Assembly: GCA_016463105.1 (NCBI GenBank)
Contig: JAEMRY010000012.1
Location: forward strand, 10,903 to 23,896
DNA: 12,994 nucleotides
Reading direction: 5' to 3'
From: Ilumatobacteraceae bacterium
GTDB lineage: Bacteria; Actinomycetota; Acidimicrobiia; Acidimicrobiales; Ilumatobacteraceae
The position numbers and the translations under genes are program-made. Positions 1 to 6,574 of the stretch are shown in pieces (the first letter of the stretch is position 1; every line of letters begins with the position of its first letter). The notes beneath the pieces were generated by a model. That model had not been told where the DNA came from. It saw nothing but the letters and a program-made list of their open reading frames with translations, and made no database searches.

Positions 1-1455
1 CAATATTTCGATGCGTTATTTAATCCACGTGCCGTGGTCGTAGTCGGAGCATCTACGCACCCAGGCAAGTTCGGTTTCGTCTCACTGCATAATCTTTTGT
101 CATGTGGCTTTAAGGGTGAAGTTTTCGCAACCCACCTAGAGCGAGCCGAAGTGCTCGGTGTTCAAAGTGTCTCATCAATCGACGACTTGCCGTCTGACAA
201 AATAGATCTTGCTTTCGTTTGCACGCCTGCTTCAACGAACATCGAAATACTTCGAGCATGCGCGCGCAAAAATATCCGAACTGTTTATATAACTTCGGCT
301 GGTTATGGCGATGCAGGCGAAGCGGGATTGTTGGCTCAGCAAACGCTTCGAGATACAGCGCGCGAATTAGATATTTTGTTGATTGGTCCGAACGGTCAAG
401 GGCTCGTCAGCACGCCGGTAAGCCTTTGTGCACAGATAGTTGGACCATACCCTCCGAGTGGGTCGATATCTGTGGCAAGTCAAAGCGGAAACTTTGTTTC
501 AAGTTTCATGAACTATTCGAGATTCACTGGTATCGGAATTGCTCGCGCGATTTCTGCAGGCAATGCAGCATGCACTGGTGTTCCGGAGATTTTAGAATAC
601 TTTGCACAAGACGATAAAACTTCTGTTGCACTCGTTTATATAGAAGGCATTTCAGATGGCAACAAGCTCGCGACAAGTATGAAACTAATAACTGCGCGCA
701 AACCTCTAGTAGTAGTTAAGGGTGGCTCAACAAAAAGTGGGGCATTAGCCGCAGCCAGTCACACCGGAGCGTTAGCAAGTGATGACCGAGTTTTCGATGG
801 GGTGTGTCAGAGCAACGGTGTCACTCGCGTTACTGACGCTGAAGAGGCTTTTGATGTTGCTGCCACATTCGCAACACAGCCTTTGCCAAAAGGTCCGAAT
901 GTCGTCGTATTGACAACTGTGGGTGGGTGGGGAGTTGTGACGTCAGATGTGATTGCAAAAGACGGCATCTTAAATCTCATGTCGCTGCCTGACGACTTAT
1001 CAATAAATATTTCTGCGTTATTGCCCGATAGGTGGAGTCATAATAATCCAGTTGATTGCGCAGGTGGCGAAACACGAGACACGATTCCAGAAATCTTGCG
1101 TCTGATCGCGACTCACTCGAGCGTTGATGCAATCATTTTTCTTGGATTAGGTATCCAGTCGAATCAGGCTCGGCTGATGACTGAAGGAAACTTTTATCCC
1201 GAATACGGATTAGAGAGAATAGTCAGTTATCACCAACGACAAGATGAGCGGTTCGCACAAGTCGCTGCAGAACTTTCTATTGAGACTGGCAAGCCAATTC
1301 TTGTTGCGACAGAGTTAGGTGTGGCAGACGATCAGAATGCTGGAGTAAAGCAAATACGTCTATCGCACAGGCTCTGTTATGCAAACGGTCAACGAGCTGC
1401 AAGGGCTCTTGGTCGTTCATACGAATATGCGAAATGGCGAGGACTTGCTAAATGA
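1..1455 (+). CDS. NDP-forming acyl-CoA/acetyl-CoA synthetase, alpha region (5' partial)
   Basis: The reading frame is open to the left edge, so the true start lies outside or at the very edge; the first residues (QYFDALFNPRAVVVVGAS) look like the usual N-terminus of the CoA-binding Rossmann domain. A succinyl-CoA-ligase-like domain follows. The active-site histidine that becomes phosphorylated in this family is visible in ASHTGALAS (His codon at 760-762). Members make acyl-CoA from an organic acid, CoA and ATP (or the reverse) in the cytoplasm. The protein ends at ...YEYAKWRGLAK, about where fused family members pass into the ATP-grasp (beta) domain, so that domain is absent downstream. It must be N-terminal to the visible part, on another gene, or missing. 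The gene overlaps dacB by 4 bp (ATGA), implying translational coupling. Family call is firm; substrate is unknown. Confidence 0.85.
   Translation, partial: QYFDALFNPRAVVVVGASTHPGKFGFVSLHNLLSCGFKGEVFATHLERAEVLGVQSVSSIDDLPSDKIDLAFVCTPASTNIEILRACARKNIRTVYITSAGYGDAGEAGLLAQQTLRDTARELDILLIGPNGQGLVSTPVSLCAQIVGPYPPSGSISVASQSGNFVSSFMNYSRFTGIGIARAISAGNAACTGVPEILEYFAQDDKTSVALVYIEGISDGNKLATSMKLITARKPLVVVKGGSTKSGALAAASHTGALASDDRVFDGVCQSNGVTRVTDAEEAFDVAATFATQPLPKGPNVVVLTTVGGWGVVTSDVIAKDGILNLMSLPDDLSINISALLPDRWSHNNPVDCAGGETRDTIPEILRLIATHSSVDAIIFLGLGIQSNQARLMTEGNFYPEYGLERIVSYHQRQDERFAQVAAELSIETGKPILVATELGVADDQNAGVKQIRLSHRLCYANGQRAARALGRSYEYAKWRGLAK
1439..1443 (+). promoter_or_regulatory. Shine-Dalgarno site for dacB
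   Basis: GAGGA lies inside the end of the upstream gene, 8 nt before the ATG at 1452. It shows that this organism uses Shine-Dalgarno initiation inside operons, in contrast to the SD-less starts elsewhere in the window. Confidence 0.6.
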
Positions 1456-2918
1456 ACTTTCGAAAGCAGTTCACACGATTTTTGGCATATTGCCACAGAG
1501 TGCCAACACGTCGTCTTGTCATATCGCTGACTGTTGTGACTGCGCTAGGTGCGACTCCACTACTTTCGGTTTGGCAAGTCGCCCGAGAAAGTGGCAACGA
1601 AGTAAAGTCACTTAAGAATTTTGACGCACTAGCCCCGTCGCCAGTAACAGCGTTGTTGTCTGCTCGTCGGGTGCCGCAAACTCTGATTGATCTTGAGACA
1701 ACTGGCAGAGTCACATCCAAATTAGACGAAATATCTGCGAGCCTTCCGCAAGACTCATGTTTGACTGTCAATACTGACAAGCGAGTCGTCTATCAGTTGA
1801 GACCAAATAAGTCTCTGATTCCGGGCAGCACTATGAAACTTTTAACTGCGGCGGTCGCACTTGAAGTTCTCGGAGCCGACAAAGTTTTCTCAACTAAAAT
1901 TTTGGGCATCGTTGCAGGAAATGCAGTACGCGGTGACTTGTGGTTAGTTGGCTCTGGAGATCCACTGCTTTCAACGGCACCTTATTTGCTAACCGAAAAG
2001 TATCCGACAATGTTTCCGACTTATGTTGAGCAACTTGTCGACGCTTTGATTGCACTAGGTGTCACATCAGTTCAAGGCAGTGTGATTGGCGATGAAACTC
2101 TTTACGACGCAGAACGTTATGTGCCTAGTTGGGGTGATGGAATTCGAAGCACAGAGGCCGGACCACTTGGGGCGCTAATGATTAACGATGCGAATGTGAT
2201 GAGTTCACCCGTCAAGTTGCCTAACCCTGCTCTTGGCGCGGCAACAGAGTTGACTCGATTATTAAATGATCGCGGAATCGTTGTTCGAGATTCTCCTGGC
2301 GTCGGAAAATCGTCGGTTGATACTCCGATGATCGCCAGCATTGAATCAACACCACTTAAAAATATTGTCGCTGAATTGCTCACTAATAGCGACAACAACA
2401 CTGCAGAGTTGCTGCTAAAGGAAATCGGCAGAGTAGGGCAAGGTTCTGCCACACGAATTGATGGTCTGCAAGTTATCGCCGCGAAAATTGTCGAGTGGGG
2501 ACTGCCAACACAAGGTGTTGCATTTTTGGATGGTTCTGGATTAGACAGAAGCAATCTCATAACTTGCAGTCTGTTGACATCTCTCATTGAGCGATTCGGT
2601 CAAGAAAGTGATCTAGTAAATGCAATGGCACTCGCCGGAAAGACCGGCACACTAAGAGATGTATTTTTGTCAGGTCCTGCATTCGGAGTGATGCGTGGCA
2701 AAACTGGGACGCTCAACGGTGTTAAGGCGCTGTCGGGATTGTTTCCATTTTCGCAGGGCCATGCAACTACTTTTACATTGTTATTGAACGGCCCTGGCAC
2801 ATCAACGATTGATTACTATCGGCCTCTGTGGACATCACTCGTCAACGCCCTCGCGATTGCTCAAAATACGATTGATATCTCTGCGGTTGAGCCTTTAACC
2901 CAACAGTCAGCACCATAA
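1452..2918 (+). CDS. dacB: D-alanyl-D-alanine carboxypeptidase/endopeptidase, PBP4 (peptidase S13) family
   Basis: 488 residues. A basic N-terminus followed by one hydrophobic segment (about residues 22-42) indicates a signal anchor or signal peptide, placing the enzyme outside the membrane, where it trims or cleaves peptidoglycan peptides. All three penicillin-binding active-site motifs are present: SxxK at S126-T-M-K129, SxN at S313-D-N315, and KTG at K417-T-G419 in the context RGKTGTLNGVKALSG, typical of the family. An extra KTGTL occurs at residue 397. The distance from SxxK to SxN (187 residues) is shorter than the roughly 245-250 I recall for E. coli PBP4 and Actinomadura R39, suggesting a reduced insertion domain. 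The ATG overlaps the upstream stop and is preceded by GAGGA (1439-1443) with 8 nt spacing, which supports this start. Confidence 0.92.
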   Translation: MNFRKQFTRFLAYCHRVPTRRLVISLTVVTALGATPLLSVWQVARESGNEVKSLKNFDALAPSPVTALLSARRVPQTLIDLETTGRVTSKLDEISASLPQDSCLTVNTDKRVVYQLRPNKSLIPGSTMKLLTAAVALEVLGADKVFSTKILGIVAGNAVRGDLWLVGSGDPLLSTAPYLLTEKYPTMFPTYVEQLVDALIALGVTSVQGSVIGDETLYDAERYVPSWGDGIRSTEAGPLGALMINDANVMSSPVKLPNPALGAATELTRLLNDRGIVVRDSPGVGKSSVDTPMIASIESTPLKNIVAELLTNSDNNTAELLLKEIGRVGQGSATRIDGLQVIAAKIVEWGLPTQGVAFLDGSGLDRSNLITCSLLTSLIERFGQESDLVNAMALAGKTGTLRDVFLSGPAFGVMRGKTGTLNGVKALSGLFPFSQGHATTFTLLLNGPGTSTIDYYRPLWTSLVNALAIAQNTIDISAVEPLTQQSAP

Positions 2919-2970
2919 AACGGTCAACTGGTTACTAGTTATTGCAAAAGCGAAATTTATTGGTCGCTCG

Positions 2971-2976
2971 TAGAAT
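2971..2976 (+). promoter_or_regulatory. -10 element of a probable leaderless promoter (holin-like gene)
   Basis: TAGAAT is followed by six bases (GTCAGG) and then the GTG start at 2983, so transcription would begin at or next to the start codon. No Shine-Dalgarno sequence precedes the GTG and no convincing -35 is visible. The same geometry recurs at five other starts in this window. Confidence 0.6.
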
Positions 2977-2982
2977 GTCAGG

Positions 2983-3297
2983 GTGTCAGATAACGCCAAC
3001 GAGCAAAAAGTCAAGATCGTCGAGTTATACGATCTCGTCGTAAATTATGCCAAACAAGAAACGATCGCGCCGATTCGCGGTGCTGGTCGATGGTTGGCCT
3101 TCGGCATCATCGGAGCAATTCTGATGAGCATCGGACTAGTGCTTGGTGTTCTCGCTGTACTGCGCTTAATTCAGACGACATCACTTGGAACATCAAACCA
3201 TTGGTCTTGGACGAGTTATTTGATCACAATCGTTGTGTGCTCACTCGCTGGTTGGTTAGCAATTTCGCGTATTCGACGTGGAACCTTGGCCAAATAG
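2983..3297 (+). CDS. Small two-TM membrane protein, holin-superfamily-III-like (phage holin family/DUF1469-like)
   Basis: 104 residues from a GTG start. The N-terminal part (KVKIVELYDLVVNYAKQET) is hydrophilic and helical. Two hydrophobic segments follow at about residues 38-63 and 77-95, separated by a loop containing NHWSW, and the tail is short and basic. The arrangement resembles the small actinobacterial proteins annotated as phage holin family or Holin-X; despite the name, chromosomal copies are not evidence of a phage and their role is not established. An in-frame TAG at 2971 blocks any longer start. It is probably the first gene of a run through 3301 and 3526 to trmI, since gaps are 3 bp, 3 bp and about 25 bp. 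Confidence 0.75.
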   Translation: MSDNANEQKVKIVELYDLVVNYAKQETIAPIRGAGRWLAFGIIGAILMSIGLVLGVLAVLRLIQTTSLGTSNHWSWTSYLITIVVCSLAGWLAISRIRRGTLAK

Positions 3298-3300
3298 ATT

Positions 3301-3522
3301 ATGGAGACTAAGCAACGTGTGACTCGCGAAGACCTTGAATTAAAGCTCACGGCTTTTCAAGATGATCTTAAGAGCATCACATCAGATAAATCTGAAAAGA
3401 TTAAGGCATTAATAGTTGCTGGTGCATCTATTGCTTTGTTGCTTGCGTTTTGGCTTGGTCGACGAAGTGGCAAGAAGCGTGGCGGAATTGTTGAAATATT
3501 TAGTGGCAAAAGGCGTCGCTAA
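3301..3522 (+). CDS. Small single-TM hypothetical protein
   Basis: 73 residues. The N-terminal 30 residues are charged and probably helical (VTREDLELKLTAFQDDLKSI). One hydrophobic segment (about residues 36-52, ALIVAGASIALLLAFWL) is followed by a strongly basic tail (GRRSGKKRGG...GKRRR), so the C-terminus is expected in the cytoplasm. The ATG lies 3 bp after the previous stop and the stop is 3 bp before the next ATG, which argues for a co-transcribed cassette. A GTG at 3319 is an alternative start. I do not recognise a family with known function. Confidence 0.7.
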   Translation: METKQRVTREDLELKLTAFQDDLKSITSDKSEKIKALIVAGASIALLLAFWLGRRSGKKRGGIVEIFSGKRRR

Positions 3523-3525
3523 ACA

Positions 3526-3690
3526 ATGTTGCAACGACTTGCGAATCGTTATGCTCGGCTGGCTTTCTGGTTGTGGGTTTTCAGGCTTGTCCGAAAAATC
3601 TTGCGACCGAAGTCTCGCGACATAATTCGTCGCCGTTTGCGTAAGGGCGAATCAATCACTGTTAGTTCGCGATCTTCGCGCACTCTTTGA
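3526..3690 (+). CDS. 54-residue basic hypothetical protein
   Basis: ATG at 3526 sits 3 bp after the stop of the preceding small gene and the frame runs to TGA at 3688-3690. The product begins MLQRLANRYARLAFWLWVFR, an amphipathic or membrane-leaning stretch, and continues with a very basic middle (RKILRPKSRDIIRRRLRKGE) before a Ser-rich end (SITVSSRSSRTL). It carries about 16 Arg/Lys and almost no acidic residues. Support is the tight spacing to its neighbours and the absence of any competing gene between 3523 and 3715. It could still be a chance frame; no function is assigned. Confidence 0.5.
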   Translation: MLQRLANRYARLAFWLWVFRLVRKILRPKSRDIIRRRLRKGESITVSSRSSRTL

Positions 3691-3715
3691 CCACAAGAGA
3701 ACTTTTCGGATTTTG

Positions 3716-4477
3716 ATGTTTGCCTACGGTGAGAAAGTTCTACTAATTGACGCCAAAAAACGACGATATCTTTTTGCCTTAAAACCAAACGGCGAATTTC
3801 ATACTCATGCCGGATTTTTAGCACACGCTCTGATTATTGATGCTCAAGAGGGGAGCACCGTGCAGTCAACGAAGGGCGCGTATTACATCGTGCTTCGACC
3901 AACGCTTGAAGACTTTGTGATTCAAATGCCACGCGGCGCACAAGTTATTTACCCTAAAGATCTTGCGCCAATCTGCATGATGGCCGATATCTCTCCGGGC
4001 ATGAAAGTTTTTGAATCTGGAGTTGGTTCAGGAGCGCTTTCGATGACGATGCTTAGGTACGGTGCAATTATCACTGGCTATGAGTTGCGTGAAGATTTTG
4101 CGAACCGAGCTCAGACGAATGTTCGCGAGTTTTTAGGAGAGTCTGTTCTGTCGCGTTACAACGTAACAATTCGTGATGCATATTTAGGCATCGACGAAAC
4201 TGGTTTTGATCGAATGGTTTTAGATTTGCCAGAGCCGTGGCAAGTGATTGCTCATGCAAGTTCGGCGTTGCGCAAAGGAGCGTTGCTTGTCTCTTATTCG
4301 CCGAGCATCACACAGGCTGTGCGAACACAAGAAGCAATGGGAGAAGGTTGGCTAGATCTGCGAACTTTAGAAGTGCTACATCGCACTTGGCATATCGAAG
4401 GAGCATCCGTACGACCTGACCATCGAATGGTCGCACATACAGGATTTTTAACGAGCGCTAGGTTTATCGGTAACTAA
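3716..4477 (+). CDS. trmI: tRNA (adenine-N1)-methyltransferase, TrmI family (m1A58)
   Basis: 253 residues from ATG 3716; a TTG directly before it at 3713 would add one residue. Members methylate N1 of adenosine 58 in the T-loop of tRNA using S-adenosylmethionine. The N-terminal beta domain is recognisable by GEKVLLIDAKKRRYLF and GEFHTHAG, then MPRGAQVIYPKD (residues 71-82). SAM motif I is FESGVGSGAL (99-108), the acidic ribose-binding strand is GYELRED (121-127), and the catalytic-site motif DLPEPW starts at D170. The C-terminus (VRPDHRMVAHTGFL) is typical. It lies directly upstream of the ferredoxin and proteasome genes, as in many Actinobacteria. No strong Shine-Dalgarno is seen (AAGAGA at 3695 is too far), so it is probably read as part of the upstream small-gene transcript. 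Confidence 0.93.
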   Translation: MFAYGEKVLLIDAKKRRYLFALKPNGEFHTHAGFLAHALIIDAQEGSTVQSTKGAYYIVLRPTLEDFVIQMPRGAQVIYPKDLAPICMMADISPGMKVFESGVGSGALSMTMLRYGAIITGYELREDFANRAQTNVREFLGESVLSRYNVTIRDAYLGIDETGFDRMVLDLPEPWQVIAHASSALRKGALLVSYSPSITQAVRTQEAMGEGWLDLRTLEVLHRTWHIEGASVRPDHRMVAHTGFLTSARFIGN

Positions 4478-4500
4478 TTTTTAGTAACGCGCAACCAAGA

Positions 4501-4746
4501 TTACGGTTCGATGAAGATGCATTCTCCAGGACATTCTTCAGCAGATTCAACAACTGCGTCAAGCATCGAGTCTGCAAAATTAGCAACACCAGCGGCGCCT
4601 TGCTCGTTTCCTTTAGCAGTAGCGAAAACTTTTGCACCCTCGCGAACATATGCCAGGCCATCGTCGAGCAGGGTAAATACATCAGGGGCAATCTCTTCGC
4701 AGAGACCGTCACCGGTGCAAAGATCCTGATCAATCCATACCTTCAT
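4501..4746 (-). CDS. Small single-cluster ferredoxin, [3Fe-4S] or Asp-ligated [4Fe-4S] type
   Basis: 81 residues, MKVWIDQDLCTGDGLCEE at the start. The cluster ligand pattern is C10-x5-C16 with Asp13 at the place of the second cysteine of ordinary CxxCxxC ferredoxins, plus C72 in ECPGEC. This suits a [3Fe-4S] cluster or a [4Fe-4S] cluster with an Asp ligand. Such proteins carry electrons to partner oxygenases or other enzymes; the partner is not in this window. The start at 4746 is fixed by homology and by AAGGGAG with 6 nt spacing; an upstream ATG at 4770 would add 8 residues (MVFKRERD) that do not look like family sequence. It converges with trmI across 23 bp and is divergent from mpa. Confidence 0.9.
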   Translation of the reverse strand: MKVWIDQDLCTGDGLCEEIAPDVFTLLDDGLAYVREGAKVFATAKGNEQGAAGVANFADSMLDAVVESAEECPGECIFIEP

Positions 4747-4752
4747 GTCGCG

Positions 4753-4759
4753 CTCCCTT
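4753..4759 (-). promoter_or_regulatory. Shine-Dalgarno site deciding the ferredoxin start
   Basis: On the minus strand AAGGGAG is followed by six bases (CGCGAC) and ATG at 4746. This is the strongest ribosome binding site in the window and selects 4746 over the longer frame from 4770. Confidence 0.75.
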
Positions 4760-4781
4760 TTGAAAACCAAACTTTAGGACG

Positions 4782-4787
4782 AGATTA
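4782..4787 (-). promoter_or_regulatory. Possible -10 element for the ferredoxin gene
   Basis: TAATCT on the minus strand (AGATTA on plus) lies 35 bp upstream of the ATG. Transcription starting about seven bases downstream would give a leader of about 29 nt containing the Shine-Dalgarno site. An overlapping TAACCT (4787-4792) is an alternative. Confidence 0.35.
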
Positions 4788-4850
4788 GGTTACACGGCAA
4801 TAATCACAAGTTTATGTTTTTAGGACTTTCAGGGGCAGTGACTTGACCTA

Positions 4851-4856
4851 TACGGT
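4851..4856 (+). promoter_or_regulatory. Possible -10 element for mpa
   Basis: TACGGT fits the TANNNT pattern and would place a transcript start near 4863, giving a leader of about 28 nt before the ATG at 4891 with GGAAAGG at 4873-4879. TATACA at 4862-4867 and TTGACC at 4843-4848 are also promoter-like but their mutual spacing (13 bp) is too short. The choice is uncertain. Confidence 0.3.
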
Positions 4857-4890
4857 GGGGATATACACAAGCGGAAAGGCAAACTTCACT

Positions 4891-6567
4891 ATGGCACGAG
4901 CAGGTGACGGAAGTCCTGAATCAGTGAGAGAACACGCGCGTCAGTTAGAGGACAAACTGCTCGAAACCAAGGGCCAACTTGCTCATGCGGTTGCGCAGAA
5001 TGAAAAACTGTCTTACACGTTGCGCGAATCACGTGAACATATTTCTTCACTTCGAGATGAAGTTGAAAAATTAACTCAACCACCATCTGGCTACGGAGTG
5101 ATCGTAGGAAAAAATGATGATTCGACGGTTGACATTTTGACTAATGGACGAAAGATGCGCGTCAGCGTTCACCCCGATATTGATTTAGAAAAGATTGAGC
5201 GTGGTGCAGAAGTTGTTCTTAATGAAAGTTTCAATGTAGTTAAAGTACGCGAATCAGAACCGATCGGTGAAGTAGTCCATCTAAAAGAAGTTCTCGAAGA
5301 TGGCATACGTGCAGTTGTTACTGGGCGTGCTGATGATGAACGTGTCTGTGAACTCGCTGATGCTTTGCGTGGTATGCATTTGCGAAGTGGCGATTTGCTG
5401 CGAATGGACCCAAAGTCAAATTTGCTATTAGAGCGACTCACCCAACCAGAGATTGAGCATTTGTTGCTCGAAGAGGTTCCAGATATTTCGTATGCCGATA
5501 TCGGTGGCTTAGATTCACAAATTGAACAGATTGCAGATGCTGTTGAACTTCCATTTTTGTATAGCGAACTATTTGCAGAACATCAATTGCCGGCCCCGAA
5601 AGGAATTTTGCTTTACGGGCCCCCAGGTTGCGGAAAGACTCTGATTGCTAAGGCGGTTGCCAATAGTCTCGCTCAAAAAGTTTCGGCTGCAAACGGAGGC
5701 GAAAAGGCGCGCAGTTACTTCATCAATATCAAAGGCCCAGAATTGCTAAATAAATATGTTGGCGAAACAGAACGACAGATTCGACTGGTCTTTCAACGTG
5801 CTAGAGAAAAAAGTGAAGAGGGTTGGCCTGTCATTGTTTTCTTCGACGAGATGGATTCAATGTTCAGAACACGCGGCACAGGCATTTCATCCGACATGGA
5901 GTCAACGATCGTGCCACAGTTATTGGCTGAAATTGACGGTGTTGAAGGTCTGAGAAATGTGATTGTGATTGGCGCAACGAATCGCGAAGATTTAATTGAC
6001 CCTGCGATTCTTCGCCCGGGGCGACTCGACGTCAAGATTCGTATTGACCGACCGAATGCAGATGCAGCCAGACAGATATTCGCTCGCTACTTGACTACCG
6101 AGATTCCAATATCTTCGGAGGAAATCGAGGCCAACTTTGGAGACATAGATAAGGCCGTATCAGCGATGATTGAGGCCACAGTCATTGAGATGTACCGACA
6201 AGATGATGACAACCGATTTCTAGAAGTGACCTACCAAAACGGTGATAGGGATGTGATGTTTTTTAAAGATTTTGCTTCAGGCGCAATGATCGAGAACATT
6301 GTTCGTCGTGCCAAGAAGTTGGCTATCAAGCGCGTGATTAGTGGCGGTGAACGCGGAATCAAACTCGCAGATCTAACTATGTCTATTCGCCAAGAATTTA
6401 AAGAACACGAAGATTTACCAAACACGACAAATCCAGATGACTGGGCGAAAATTTCGGGTAAAAAGGGCGAGCGAATCGTTTTCATCAGAACACTTGTCAC
6501 CGATGATAGAGACACAACTACTGGTGGTCGGGCAATTGAGAAAACCGCGACTGGTCAATACCTCTGA
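4891..6567 (+). CDS. mpa: Proteasome-associated AAA+ ATPase Mpa/ARC
   Basis: 558 residues from ATG 4891. The N-terminal coiled coil (about residues 10-62) is the Pup-binding segment; it is followed by the interdomain OB region opening with QPPSGYGVIV (residues 63-72) and extending to about 185. The AAA+ module has Walker A GPPGCGKT (243-250), the pore-loop region KGPELLNKYVGETE, Walker B VIVFFDE (314-320) and arginine-finger sequence in the NREDLIDPAILRPGRLD region. The C-terminus is GQYL, the conserved tail that docks into the proteasome alpha ring. The hexamer recognises pupylated proteins, unfolds them and feeds the core particle. The frame is open to a TTG at 4843, but the extra 16 residues overlap promoter-like sequence and do not resemble the family; GGAAAGG lies 11 nt before the ATG. 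The dop start follows 7 bp after the stop. Confidence 0.96.
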   Translation: MARAGDGSPESVREHARQLEDKLLETKGQLAHAVAQNEKLSYTLRESREHISSLRDEVEKLTQPPSGYGVIVGKNDDSTVDILTNGRKMRVSVHPDIDLEKIERGAEVVLNESFNVVKVRESEPIGEVVHLKEVLEDGIRAVVTGRADDERVCELADALRGMHLRSGDLLRMDPKSNLLLERLTQPEIEHLLLEEVPDISYADIGGLDSQIEQIADAVELPFLYSELFAEHQLPAPKGILLYGPPGCGKTLIAKAVANSLAQKVSAANGGEKARSYFINIKGPELLNKYVGETERQIRLVFQRAREKSEEGWPVIVFFDEMDSMFRTRGTGISSDMESTIVPQLLAEIDGVEGLRNVIVIGATNREDLIDPAILRPGRLDVKIRIDRPNADAARQIFARYLTTEIPISSEEIEANFGDIDKAVSAMIEATVIEMYRQDDDNRFLEVTYQNGDRDVMFFKDFASGAMIENIVRRAKKLAIKRVISGGERGIKLADLTMSIRQEFKEHEDLPNTTNPDDWAKISGKKGERIVFIRTLVTDDRDTTTGGRAIEKTATGQYL

Positions 6568-6569
6568 GG
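6566..6569 (+). promoter_or_regulatory. Shine-Dalgarno site for dop, overlapping the mpa stop
   Basis: The mpa stop TGA runs directly into GAGG, five bases before the TTG start at 6575. This couples dop translation to mpa termination and supports the TTG start over any upstream in-frame codon. Confidence 0.55.
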
Positions 6570-6574
6570 TTGAG

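Noticed and set aside
34..1455. GTG at 34 as the start of the acyl-CoA synthetase gene
   Set aside because: The frame continues to the window edge with family-like residues (ALFNPRAVV), and starting at 34 would cut into the first beta strand of the CoA-binding domain.
2925..2950. Imperfect inverted repeat (AACTGGT/ACTAGTT) after dacB as a terminator
   Set aside because: The arms are separated by a single base with a mismatch, the stem is too weak, and no U-tract follows.
2983..3297. Holin-like protein as evidence of a prophage
   Set aside because: No endolysin, integrase, structural phage gene or attachment repeat is nearby; chromosomal proteins of this type are common in Actinobacteria.
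4843..4867. TTGACC plus TATACA as a classical -35/-10 promoter for mpa
   Set aside because: The spacing is only 13 bp, too short for a normal sigma-70-type promoter; TACGGT at 4851 is kept as a tentative alternative.
4843..4890. TTG at 4843 as the mpa start
   Set aside because: The added 16 residues do not resemble Mpa/ARC, contain promoter-like sequence, and lack a Shine-Dalgarno; ATG 4891 fits better.
6437..6574. N-terminal extension of Dop into the end of mpa
   Set aside because: Dop proteins begin near MSIPKVCGIETEYG; the extra 46 codons are the mpa coding sequence read in another frame.
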